DNA from: Erythrobacteraceae bacterium
GTDB taxonomy: Bacteria; Pseudomonadota; Alphaproteobacteria; Sphingomonadales; Sphingomonadaceae
Length of the DNA stretch: 39,103 nt
NCBI GenBank assembly: GCA_024642545.1
Contig: JAHEAW010000008.1
Location: forward strand, 1 to 39,103
Reading direction: 5' to 3'
Below, in pieces: positions 19,415 to 28,257 of the stretch; position 1 is the first letter of the stretch; each line of letters starts with the position of its first letter. Below the pieces are notes generated by a model. That model made no database searches. It was not told where the DNA came from and worked only from the letters and a program-made list of their open reading frames with translations. Both the position numbers and the translations under genes were made by a program.

Positions 19415-19732
19415 TCAATCTTCCGGGGCGATGGTGACCCGAAGTCCGTCCAGATCGCTCGTAAACGGCACCTGACACGACAGGCGTGAGGTCGCTGCCC
19501 GATGGTCGGAACTCTCGAGCAGATCATCCTCATCTTCGGAAATTGAAGGCAGCTTGCCAGCAAAGACAGGGTCGACATGTACATGGCAGGTCGCGCAGGA
19601 ACAGCACCCGCCGCACAGAGCAAGCAGTTCATCAAAACCATTGTCGCGAATGGCTTCCATCACGGTCAGGCCATCGCCCACTTCAATGGTCGATTCTTCT
19701 CCTGCGCGATTGACGACGATCAACTTTGGCAT
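19415..19732 (-). CDS. [2Fe-2S] ferredoxin (putidaredoxin/ISC-type fold)
   Basis: [15 protein letters not shown]...[14 protein letters not shown]...SRLSCQV; start at 19732 (ORF extends to 19852). Confidence 0.92.
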   Translation of the reverse strand: MPKLIVVNRAGEESTIEVGDGLTVMEAIRDNGFDELLALCGGCCSCATCHVHVDPVFAGKLPSISEDEDDLLESSDHRAATSRLSCQVPFTSDLDGLRVTIAPED

Positions 19733-19826
19733 AGTGAGCAGTTCCTGTGTTATTTCCGCCTGTCGGCCCTTTGAGCGGGCTGCTAAGGCGTGGCTGCGAT
19801 TTTGGCAAGAGTTGAAGGAAACGTGG

Positions 19827-20444
19827 ATGGGTTTGAGCGCTGCACAGATCAAGCAGGGAATCGATCATGTGGCAGCGATTGAACCGGCATTCGGGCAAGC
19901 ATTGAACGCCGCACATTACCCTGAACCAAGGATCAGGCCGAAAGGGTACCAGACCTTGCTCAGAACCATTGTCGGCCAGCAAGTCAGCGTAGCAGCGGCG
20001 GCCTCTGTGTGGAGCAAGCTGGAGCAGGAGCTGGGTTCAGATATGGCCCCTGAAACATTGTTGGGGAGGGATTTCGGCACGTTGCGCGCCTGCGGCCTCT
20101 CACGCCAGAAGCAGGGATATGCCCGGTCGCTGTGCGAATTGGTCAGCGGCGGCGAATTATGCCTCGATAATTTGCCGCAGGATGACGAAGAAGCAATTGC
20201 CGAGCTCACCAGGATCAAGGGAATCGGGCGGTGGTCGGCGGAAATCTATCTGCTGTTTGCCGAAGGCCGCCCCGACATCTGGCCTGCAGGCGATCTGGCA
20301 GTAATGGCCGGTTTGCACAAAATATTAAGCCTGCCCGAACGGCCCGACGAGAAGCAGACCCGCGCGATGGCAGAAGCCTGGCGGCCACATCGCGGTGCCA
20401 TCGCGATCTTTACCTGGCATTGTTACAATAATCCTGCGCTCTGA
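19827..20444 (+). CDS. DNA-3-methyladenine glycosylase II family protein
   Basis: HhH-GPD motif ([33 protein letters not shown]); ATG at 19827 inside longer ORF. Confidence 0.92.
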   Translation: MGLSAAQIKQGIDHVAAIEPAFGQALNAAHYPEPRIRPKGYQTLLRTIVGQQVSVAAAASVWSKLEQELGSDMAPETLLGRDFGTLRACGLSRQKQGYARSLCELVSGGELCLDNLPQDDEEAIAELTRIKGIGRWSAEIYLLFAEGRPDIWPAGDLAVMAGLHKILSLPERPDEKQTRAMAEAWRPHRGAIAIFTWHCYNNPAL

Positions 20445-20535
20445 AGCCTTGACGCCGCGGCCACAGCAAAGCTGCTGACAGGTCGGCAATGCGCCGCTAG
20501 GGACAAACAACACAATCCATCAGGAGAGCGATTTC

Positions 20536-21342
20536 GTGTCAGGCAAAAAGGCAATCTTCATCACCGGTGGCGGCTCTGGCATTGGCCAGGCAATCGCACT
20601 CTATTTCGCTGATCGCGGCTGGTTTGTCGGGCTGGGTGACATTGATAGCGCGGGTATGGCCAAAACCCAGGAATTGATCGGTAACGGGTTTACCTATGCC
20701 CATAAATTCGATGTCCGCGACCGCGCCGCATGGGACGAAGCGCTGAATGCCTTTTCAACAGCGGCAGGCGGGCGGATCGACGTTGTTTGTAATAATGCCG
20801 GAATCCCGCTGGGCGGATCGGTCATCGACAATACCGAAGAAGAAATCACTCGCTGCCTCGATATCAACCTCAAGGGGGTGTTGTTTGGCGCGCAGGCATC
20901 TCATCCGCATCTGAAAAAGACTGCGCCAGGCAGCTGCCTGCTCAACACTGCGAGCGCCGCCGGTATCGTCGGAAGCCCTGGAACATCGGTCTATTGTGCC
21001 ACGAAATTCGGAGTGCGCGGTATTACCGAGGCGCTGGACGGCGAATGGGCCGAAGAGGGGATCAAGGTCCATTCACTGATGCCCGGCTTCATCGATACCC
21101 CCCTATTGGAACACTCCCCCAACCAAGGGTCAAACGAACCGATCCGTGACCGCGTAATGGAAGCAGGGCTGGAAATTACTCCGGCAGTGGAAGTCGCACA
21201 AGCGGCGTGGGACGCTGTGCACGGCGAAAAGCTGCATACGCTGGTGGGCAAGACTGCTCGCAGGCTGGCATTCGGCGTGCGCTGGATGCCGGGTAAGCTG
21301 CGTAAGCAAATGCGCAGCAGCAGCCGTGTACTGGGCCAATAA
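20536..21342 (+). CDS. Short-chain dehydrogenase/reductase
   Basis: TGGGSGIGQAIAL, NNAG, YCATKFGVRG motifs. Confidence 0.92.
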   Translation: MSGKKAIFITGGGSGIGQAIALYFADRGWFVGLGDIDSAGMAKTQELIGNGFTYAHKFDVRDRAAWDEALNAFSTAAGGRIDVVCNNAGIPLGGSVIDNTEEEITRCLDINLKGVLFGAQASHPHLKKTAPGSCLLNTASAAGIVGSPGTSVYCATKFGVRGITEALDGEWAEEGIKVHSLMPGFIDTPLLEHSPNQGSNEPIRDRVMEAGLEITPAVEVAQAAWDAVHGEKLHTLVGKTARRLAFGVRWMPGKLRKQMRSSSRVLGQ

Positions 21343-21351
21343 GCGACGGGT

Positions 21352-21642
21352 TTAGAGCAGCGCCTCGACCGCTTTGGCGAGTGCAATATCACGCTGAGAA
21401 AGCCCGCCCGCATCGTGCGTGGTAAGCGTAATCTCGACCCGGTTATAGACATTGAACCATTCAGGATGGTGGTCAGCCTTTTCTGCAAGCAAGGCGACGC
21501 TGCTCATGAATCCGAACGCTTCGACGAAATTGCCAAACGTGAATGTGCGCTCAATCGCCAGTCCTTCGCGTACCAGCGACCAGCCAGCCAAATCAGCCAG
21601 TGCAGCAGCGCGTTCGTTTTCAGTCAATTGCGTGATCGCCAT
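21352..21642 (-). CDS. 4a-hydroxytetrahydrobiopterin dehydratase (PCD/DCoH)
   Basis: 96 aa; [32 protein letters not shown] signature. Confidence 0.94.
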   Translation of the reverse strand: MAITQLTENERAAALADLAGWSLVREGLAIERTFTFGNFVEAFGFMSSVALLAEKADHHPEWFNVYNRVEITLTTHDAGGLSQRDIALAKAVEALL

Positions 21643-21704
21643 TATGATGTTTCCCTGATCCCTGCACTGCTTGTTAGGTCCTGCGCTTTCCCCTATCGCG
21701 CCAC

Positions 21705-22298
21705 ATGATGCAACCCTGCCATCTCGTTACTCATGACCTTGCCTGCCGCCGGGGCGACCGGCTGCTCTTTCGCGGGCTCAATCTTGAAATAGCGGCAGGC
21801 GGTGCATGCCATATCGCAGGCCCTAACGGGATCGGCAAAACCAGCCTGCTGCGCCTGCTGGGCAGCCTGCTTAGCCCATTTGGCGGAACGGTTTCCCGGC
21901 GCGGGTCAATCGCCCTGCTAGGAGAGAAATCTGCGCTCGACCCGCAGGCGCCCTTGGGCAGTGCATTGGCCTTCTGGAGCGGGCTCGATGGTTTGCCGCC
22001 AATCGGCCGAGAAGAGCAGATCGAAACGCTGGGGCTGTCCGATTTGCTCGATGTTCCTGTGCGCTTCCTGTCAACCGGCCAGACGAAGCGCGCAGCACTG
22101 GCCCGATTGCTCGGCCAGCAAGCCGATATCTGGCTATTGGATGAACCGCTCAATGGGCTCGATCAGGACGGCGTTTCCATGATCGAGGCATTGATAGCGG
22201 GGCATTGCGCTGCTGGCGGAATCGCGATCGCCGCATCGCATCAAGCGATTACTTTGCCTGCGCGCACTAATGTCGATCTGACGGAATATGCGCGGTGA
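21705..22298 (+). CDS. ccmA: Heme exporter ATP-binding protein CcmA
   Basis: ABC ATPase Walker [39 protein letters not shown]; followed by ccmB. Confidence 0.93.
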   Translation: MMQPCHLVTHDLACRRGDRLLFRGLNLEIAAGGACHIAGPNGIGKTSLLRLLGSLLSPFGGTVSRRGSIALLGEKSALDPQAPLGSALAFWSGLDGLPPIGREEQIETLGLSDLLDVPVRFLSTGQTKRAALARLLGQQADIWLLDEPLNGLDQDGVSMIEALIAGHCAAGGIAIAASHQAITLPARTNVDLTEYAR

Positions 22299-22948
22299 TT
22301 GTCAGGTTGCTCTGGCGCGATCTTTCGCTGCTGCTACCCGGCGGACGCCAAGGCGGAACATTTCTACCCCTGTTGTTTTTCCTCGCGGTCGCAATGCTGT
22401 TTCCCTTTGCGGTCGGGCCAGACGCGCCCTTGCTGGCGCGGACGGGGGGCGGCGTGATCTGGGTTGCGGCCCTGCTAGCAAGTATCCTGCCGCTTGACCG
22501 CCTGGTTGGCGCAGATCTGGAACAGGGGGTGTTCGATCAATTGGCGCTGCGCGGTATCGCAGAGGAACTGGCGCTCGCCGTGCGAATGGCGGCACATTGG
22601 CTCAGCTTCGCACCGCTGCTTTTGCTTGCTGCCCTGCCTGCTGCTGCCTTGCTATCTCTGGATGGCATGATTGTGCGCAAGCTGCTGCTTGGCTTGCTGG
22701 CCGGAACCCCTGGCCTGGCGGCGATTGGCGTCATGATTGCCGCTTTGACTGCTGGCCTGCGCGGCGGGGCGGCGCTGTCGGGGCTGCTGCTGATCCCTCT
22801 CGCCGTGCCGATTCTGATTTTCGGGGCAGGCAGTCTGGCGCGGCCCGATTTTGCCGGTGTTGCTTTGGCAGGCGCGATCAGCCTGTTCCTGGTCGCAGTC
22901 GCGCCCTTTGCGGGCGGTGCCGCTATCCGGTCAGCGCGCGAGTCCTAG
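22295..22948 (+). CDS. ccmB: Heme exporter permease CcmB
   Basis: Polytopic protein overlapping ccmA by 4 nt; CcmB-like DRLVGADLEQGVFDQL motif. Confidence 0.92.
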   Translation: MIVRLLWRDLSLLLPGGRQGGTFLPLLFFLAVAMLFPFAVGPDAPLLARTGGGVIWVAALLASILPLDRLVGADLEQGVFDQLALRGIAEELALAVRMAAHWLSFAPLLLLAALPAAALLSLDGMIVRKLLLGLLAGTPGLAAIGVMIAALTAGLRGGAALSGLLLIPLAVPILIFGAGSLARPDFAGVALAGAISLFLVAVAPFAGGAAIRSARES

Positions 22949-23781
22949 CTGTAAGGCGGCTTATCTAGGCCCTTGCGGCTCTTGGTGAAAATCTCCACGC
23001 CGGTCTCGGTCACGCCCAGCGAATGTTCAAACTGGGCGGAAAGCGACTTATCGCGGCTCACCGCAGTCCAGCCATCGCTGAGCACCTTGGCCCATGGCTT
23101 GCCCGCGTTAATCATCGGCTCAATGGTAAAGAACATGCCCGGTCGCAGTTCCGGCCCGGTCCCGGCCCTTGCTGCATGGATCACTTCGGGCGCATCATGG
23201 AACAATCGGCCGAGACCATGCCCGCAAAATTCGCGCACCGTGGTATAACGATGCGTCCGTGCATGCGCTTCGATCGCCGCACCAATATCGCCCAACCGCG
23301 CACCGGGCTTAACCTGTTCAATCCCCAGCATAAGGCATTCATACGTCACATCGACCAGCTTGCGCGCTTTCAGCGGCACATCACCCACCAGATACATTCT
23401 GCTGCTGTCTCCATGCCAGCCATCAAGCAGCGGGGTGACATCGATATTGACGATATCCCCGTCCTTCAGCGCTTTGTCTGACGGAATGCCGTGGCAGATC
23501 ACATGGTTGATCGAAATGCAGCAGCTATGGGTGTAACCGCGATAGCCCAGCGTTGCAGGAACTGCACCGCCCGCCAGCGTCATTTGGCGCACCACATCAT
23601 CCAGTTCGGCGGTGGTGACGCCCGGCTTGACCAGATCCGCCATCGTATCAAGAATGTCGGCCGCCAACTGGCCAGCACGGCGCATACCTGCAAAACCTTC
23701 CGGCCCATGCAATTTGATGGTCCCGTCGCGCAGCACGGTGCCGGTATCTTCGATCATCTGATATTCTGTCATGCGAACCAT
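22945..23781 (-). CDS. map: Methionine aminopeptidase type I
   Basis: GIPSDKALKDGDIVNIDVTPLLDGWHGDSSRM, CGHGLGRLFHDAPEV, FFTIEPMIN metal-ligand motifs. Confidence 0.96.
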   Translation of the reverse strand: MVRMTEYQMIEDTGTVLRDGTIKLHGPEGFAGMRRAGQLAADILDTMADLVKPGVTTAELDDVVRQMTLAGGAVPATLGYRGYTHSCCISINHVICHGIPSDKALKDGDIVNIDVTPLLDGWHGDSSRMYLVGDVPLKARKLVDVTYECLMLGIEQVKPGARLGDIGAAIEAHARTHRYTTVREFCGHGLGRLFHDAPEVIHAARAGTGPELRPGMFFTIEPMINAGKPWAKVLSDGWTAVSRDKSLSAQFEHSLGVTETGVEIFTKSRKGLDKPPYS

Positions 23782-23811
23782 CTAGCGATCCGGGCGCAGA
23801 ATTGCGAGGGC

Positions 23812-24729
23812 TTAGCGCACGGCGCGAAAGGCGCTACGAAATTCAGGTTTGACCGCTCCCAGAATCGCTTTGTCCATCTCCAGCGTCACTTCGTAGCCGC
23901 CCTCGGCGTATGAACCGGCGACATAGGGCCCGGCGTAAAAGCCGATCCGGTCAAACTTTCGCCCGCCAGCAGAGCCGGGGATGACGGTAAGTTCAGTCAC
24001 ATTGGGGCACTCTGCAAAGGCATCGGGACCCGCATTATCCGGCTGTGCCGCCGCGCTCTTTTGGGCGCGCTTGAGGTTGAGCTGCTTGCAATAGCGCTGG
24101 CTGATTGCCTCGTTCAAAGCGGGCGCAGAGATAAACAGGTCAACGCCCCTTAGCGCCTTGCCTGCTTGCTTGTCCCACACCAGCGAAGTGACCCCGAAAT
24201 TACCATGCGCACCGCCCGCATAAGATGAAAATGCGCCGGTCAGGCTTATCCAGTTTGGAAGGTCGGCAGCGACTTTCCATTTTTGCGAGAAGCTGTGCGG
24301 ATTGTAGGGGAAACCCGATTCTTCGACCACTTTCCGGTCTTTTTCAGCGCCTGTTACAAGCTCTGCCTTGGCTGCTGCGGCCCGCCGGTCCAGCGCAGCG
24401 GCAAGTGCAGGGATTGCAGCTGCGGCGGCAGGGTAGTTATATCTGAACAGATAGAGATCGGTCCGGTCCTTGACCGCTTCGGCAGAGGGGTTTGCCTTGG
24501 CCTGTGCGTCTGGAGCATTGGCGCTTGCCCGAAGAGCCATTTCCTTATTGCCGGACGGAGGCACCGCGCTCGCCTGCGGGGTAACCTGCACGGGAGGAGC
24601 AGCCGGTGAGCCCTGGACAGATGCTGGGCTATCTTCCGCCTGCGCGCCTGCCGCCTGCTTCATGTCAGCCGGGGACGAGCATGCAGCCACGCTCGTAATC
24701 AGGGCCAATACAGACACGCGCGCAAGCAT
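23812..24729 (-). CDS. Putative lipoprotein, DUF3298/RsiV-like
   Basis: Lipobox-like MLARVSVLALITSVAAC at start 24729; SYAGGAHGNFGVTSLVWD resembles DUF3298. Confidence 0.75.
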   Translation of the reverse strand: MLARVSVLALITSVAACSSPADMKQAAGAQAEDSPASVQGSPAAPPVQVTPQASAVPPSGNKEMALRASANAPDAQAKANPSAEAVKDRTDLYLFRYNYPAAAAAIPALAAALDRRAAAAKAELVTGAEKDRKVVEESGFPYNPHSFSQKWKVAADLPNWISLTGAFSSYAGGAHGNFGVTSLVWDKQAGKALRGVDLFISAPALNEAISQRYCKQLNLKRAQKSAAAQPDNAGPDAFAECPNVTELTVIPGSAGGRKFDRIGFYAGPYVAGSYAEGGYEVTLEMDKAILGAVKPEFRSAFRAVR

Positions 24730-24777
24730 CGAAATTCTCCTCGTCACAGCCTCATAATGGTGTGTAAAGGCTTTCTC

Positions 24778-26196
24778 ATGAGCATTACACCTGATTTGAT
24801 TCAAGCCGATCGCGGACAGGATGCGATCACCGTTCACCTGACAACTAAGGACACCTTCGCCAGCTGGGTCAAGGCCCTGTCGGGCGGCCAGCGCGCTGCA
24901 CTGGCTGCGCAAAAATTCGAAGGCGGCGTTTTTCAGGTCGGGATCGTCCCTGACGGCGATGGCTGGTTCGCAGTTGGCGGCGTTGCCGATCTTCAGCGTT
25001 TATCCACTTGGTGCCTTGGCAAATTGGCCGAGGCGCTACCAGCTGGCATCTATCGCTTGGCGGGCGCTGATCCGGGGCCAGCAATCCTTGGCTGGCAAAC
25101 GGCGCAATACAGCTTTGATCGCTACAAGTCTGATGTAGAACCGATCGGCCCGCGCATCCTGCTCTCCAAGCAAGTCAAGCCGATTGATCAGGCTCTGGCA
25201 GAAGCCCGCGCAGTCAATCTGGTGTGTGATCTGGTCAATACGCCCGCTGAAGATATGGGGCCTGCCGCGCTGGAGAATATCGCAGCCAAGCTAGCCAAAG
25301 ATCACGGTGCCAAACTGACGGTGACCAAGGGCGACCCGCTGGAACGGGAGTTTCCGATGGTTCATGCAGTTGGCCGCGCGGCAGGCCGCAGCCATGCCCC
25401 GCGCATGATCGAACTGGAATGGGGCAATGACAAGCACCCACGCCTGGCAATCGTGGGCAAAGGCGTATGTTTCGATTCGGGCGGTCTGGACGTCAAATCA
25501 TCTGCCGGAATGCTGCTGATGAAGAAGGATATGGGCGGCGCTGCCCATGCCCTGGCCCTGGCCGATCTGATCATGCAGATGCACTTGCCGGTCCGGCTGC
25601 ATCTGCTCGTCCCCGCCGTGGAAAACGCCATATCGGGCAACGCATTTCGTCCCGGAGACGTGTTGCAAACGCGCAAGGGGCTGACTGTTGAAATCGGCAA
25701 TACCGATGCCGAAGGCAGGCTGGTTCTGGGCGATGCACTGGCCAAGGCGAGCGAAGAATTTCCCGAACTGATTATCGACTTTGCCACGCTCACCGGCGCT
25801 GCCCGCGTTGCGCTGGGGCCAGATTACCCAGCGCTGATGACGCGCCGTGATGAAACTGCGCAGGCCCTGCTTGATGCAGGTGCTGAATGTGATGATCCGC
25901 CGTGGCGTATGCCCTTGCCTGAAGCCTATGCCGAGTGGCTAAAGTCTGACATTGCCGACACCAATAATTCGCACAATAATTCCTTCGCCGGAGCCAGCGT
26001 CGCCGGGCTGTTCCTCGACAAATTCGTGGGCAGTCACATGAATGGGGCGCCCATCGATTGGGCGCATTTTGACACATTCGCGTGGCGACCGGTCGCCAAG
26101 CCGGGCCGCCCCAAAGGCGGTGCAGCTTATGGATTGCGCGCCAGTTTCCGGATGCTGCAAAAACGGTTCAGCAAAATGGATGGCAAAAAGGCGTGA
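24778..26196 (+). CDS. M17 leucyl aminopeptidase family protein
   Basis: GKGVCFDSGGLDVKSSAGM and NTDAEGRLVLGDAL metal-binding signatures; ATG 24778 preferred over 24757. Confidence 0.94.
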   Translation: MSITPDLIQADRGQDAITVHLTTKDTFASWVKALSGGQRAALAAQKFEGGVFQVGIVPDGDGWFAVGGVADLQRLSTWCLGKLAEALPAGIYRLAGADPGPAILGWQTAQYSFDRYKSDVEPIGPRILLSKQVKPIDQALAEARAVNLVCDLVNTPAEDMGPAALENIAAKLAKDHGAKLTVTKGDPLEREFPMVHAVGRAAGRSHAPRMIELEWGNDKHPRLAIVGKGVCFDSGGLDVKSSAGMLLMKKDMGGAAHALALADLIMQMHLPVRLHLLVPAVENAISGNAFRPGDVLQTRKGLTVEIGNTDAEGRLVLGDALAKASEEFPELIIDFATLTGAARVALGPDYPALMTRRDETAQALLDAGAECDDPPWRMPLPEAYAEWLKSDIADTNNSHNNSFAGASVAGLFLDKFVGSHMNGAPIDWAHFDTFAWRPVAKPGRPKGGAAYGLRASFRMLQKRFSKMDGKKA

Positions 26197-26237
26197 AACT
26201 TGCCGGAAAGGTCTCTAGCGTATAAGCGCTCCAATCC

Positions 26238-26264
26238 CCGCAGGTCGGGGGTCCGCAGGTGCGG
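26238..26264 (+). repeat. Short direct repeat CCGCAGGT x2 embedded in two tandem hairpins
   Basis: CCCCG-CAGGT-CGGGG (26236-26250) and TCCGC-AGGT-GCGGA (26252-26265); CCGCAGGT at 26238-26245 and 26253-26260. Confidence 0.4.
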
Positions 26265-26269
26265 AAGAA

Positions 26270-26635
26270 GTGGGGCATGGATCGCAAGTGACTAAGATTG
26301 GCGCCTATGAATTACCTGGCGGGCTTGGCCTGGGTGGACCGGTTGTCCGTCCAGCACCCGGCACCTTGCCAATTCGCGGCGATTTGGCGCATATTGCCCT
26401 CGCCAGTAAATTTCTGGTCACACATTATGTGGTCCCGCAGCCTTTCCGGGTTGGGCCAGCCGGAGCGGCCTTGAAACTGCATCCGCACAGCGACGATGAA
26501 ACGGTCACAAGCCTTGCGGCAGGAAGCGGATTTGAAGTCCTCGACATCGAGGGTTCCTGGGCATGGGGCTGCCTCGGTCCGGAAGGGCCGTCAGGCTATG
26601 TGCCAATCGACCAGCTTTGCGCTGACAAGCAGTGA
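26270..26635 (+). CDS. Standalone bacterial SH3-like domain protein (resembles N-terminal part of NlpC/P60 proteins)
   Basis: RGDLAHIALASKFLVTHYVVPQPF... SGFEVLDIEGSWAWGCLGPEGPSGYVPIDQL; no peptidase domain before the stop; GTG start, internal GTG at 26288 also possible. Confidence 0.7.
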   Translation: MGHGSQVTKIGAYELPGGLGLGGPVVRPAPGTLPIRGDLAHIALASKFLVTHYVVPQPFRVGPAGAALKLHPHSDDETVTSLAAGSGFEVLDIEGSWAWGCLGPEGPSGYVPIDQLCADKQ

Positions 26636-27588
26636 CCAGCCGGATGGCTGCAACCGTCTTCATTGATGGCGCGGTTGGCACCACGGGGCTTGAAATTCGT
26701 GACCGGCTGGGCGCGCGGCCAGAGTTTTCGCTGCTCGCTTTGCCTGACAGGCTGCGCAAGGACACTGCCGCCCGCCGGGATGCGTTGAATGCGTGCGATT
26801 TTGCCATTCTGTGTCTGCCCGACGATGCCGCCCGAGAAGCAGTGGCACTGATCGAAAACCCACACACGCGGGTCATCGATGCCTCAACCGCGCACCGCAC
26901 TGCGGGCGGCTGGACCTATGGATTTCCTGAACTGATTGGACGCAGCACCATTGCCTCGGCGATGCGGGTGGCCAATCCGGGGTGTTACCCAACCGGCTTC
27001 CTTGCGCTGATTGCGCCGCTGGTTCAGGTCGGATTGCTCCCTGCAGATATCCCTTATGCCATGAACGCTGTGTCCGGCTATTCGGGCGGCGGGAATGCTT
27101 TGATTGACCGATTCGAACAGGACCCGACCATTGCCTGGCGGGGCTATGGACTGGAGCTGGGCCACAAGCATCTGGCCGAAATGCGCGCCTATGCCAAACT
27201 CACCAGGACACCGCTGTTTTCGCCCGCTGTGGTCGATACCCATCGCGGCATGGCGGTTGATGTTCCGCTTGCCCTGGATGACCTGCCCGGCTGCCCTGGT
27301 GCGCGGCAACTGCATGCCGCACTGGATGAATTTTACGCCGGGTCAGCCGTCGTAACTGTGGCCCCCTTTGACAGCCCGCCCGGCGAACTGCTGCTGCGCA
27401 AGAGCGCTGCGCCATGGGACGGTATGCAGCTGTACGTTTTTGCCGGTTCGGATGGAACGCAGGCAAGGCTTGTCGCACTGCTCGATAATCTGGGCAAAGG
27501 CGCCAGTGGCGCAGCCGTGCAATCGCTCAATCTGATGGCCGGTTTACCCGAGACAGACAGCCTCGCACTGACTTCTCTGAGTCCTTGA
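26632..27588 (+). CDS. argC: N-acetyl-gamma-glutamyl-phosphate reductase (type 2)
   Basis: DGAVGTTGLEIRDRL, GWTYGFPELIGR, ANPGCYPTGF (catalytic Cys); GTG start overlaps upstream stop. Confidence 0.94.
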   Translation: MTSRMAATVFIDGAVGTTGLEIRDRLGARPEFSLLALPDRLRKDTAARRDALNACDFAILCLPDDAAREAVALIENPHTRVIDASTAHRTAGGWTYGFPELIGRSTIASAMRVANPGCYPTGFLALIAPLVQVGLLPADIPYAMNAVSGYSGGGNALIDRFEQDPTIAWRGYGLELGHKHLAEMRAYAKLTRTPLFSPAVVDTHRGMAVDVPLALDDLPGCPGARQLHAALDEFYAGSAVVTVAPFDSPPGELLLRKSAAPWDGMQLYVFAGSDGTQARLVALLDNLGKGASGAAVQSLNLMAGLPETDSLALTSLSP

Positions 27589-27645
27589 CTGCCTCAAAAT
27601 TAGGCATGGCTCGCCCGCTTTTTGAGCAAGTGAAATTTCGATCGG

Positions 27646-27669
27646 GCATCACGCCAATTGCGGTGATGC
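27646..27669. promoter_or_regulatory. 24-bp dyad, candidate enhancer/UAS upstream of glnB
   Basis: GCATCAC-gc-CAATTG-cg-GTGATGC; 7-bp arms perfect, CAATTG palindromic centre. Confidence 0.45.
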
Positions 27670-27745
27670 TGCGTTTGCGAAGAAAAGCCAGCAAATGCAG
27701 GCTTTGGTAGCGAGATTATTTGGTCTACGCTGCACCGCACATACC

Positions 27746-27762
27746 TTGGCACGATTCTTGGA
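27746..27762 (+). promoter_or_regulatory. Sigma54-like -24/-12 promoter element upstream of glnB
   Basis: TTGGCACGATTCTTGGA versus consensus TTGGCACG-N4-TTGCW; mismatch in the -12 GC (GG here). Confidence 0.45.
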
Positions 27763-27836
27763 TGAAAGCGCGCGAGGCATCTCACAGGCATTCCGGCATG
27801 CAAAGGCATGACCGGTTGAAACCGCAGGGGCAATGA

Positions 27837-28178
<342 letters not shown>

Positions 28179-28188
28179 TTCGCTTTAC

Positions 28189-28216
28189 GGGACAGCCCCA
28201 AGGGGCGGGCTGTTCC
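28189..28216 (+). promoter_or_regulatory. Intercistronic hairpin between glnB and glnA
   Basis: GGGACAGCCC-CAAGGGGC-GGGCTGTTCC, 10-bp stem with one G-U pair. Confidence 0.55.
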
Positions 28217-28257
28217 GGTTACTTTAATCCACCCCTTCAATTCCAAGAGGAAATAAC

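Noticed and set aside
25007-25015. DnaA-box-like TTATCCACT inside the M17 aminopeptidase gene
   Set aside because: One mismatch to consensus, isolated and inside coding sequence; likely coincidental.
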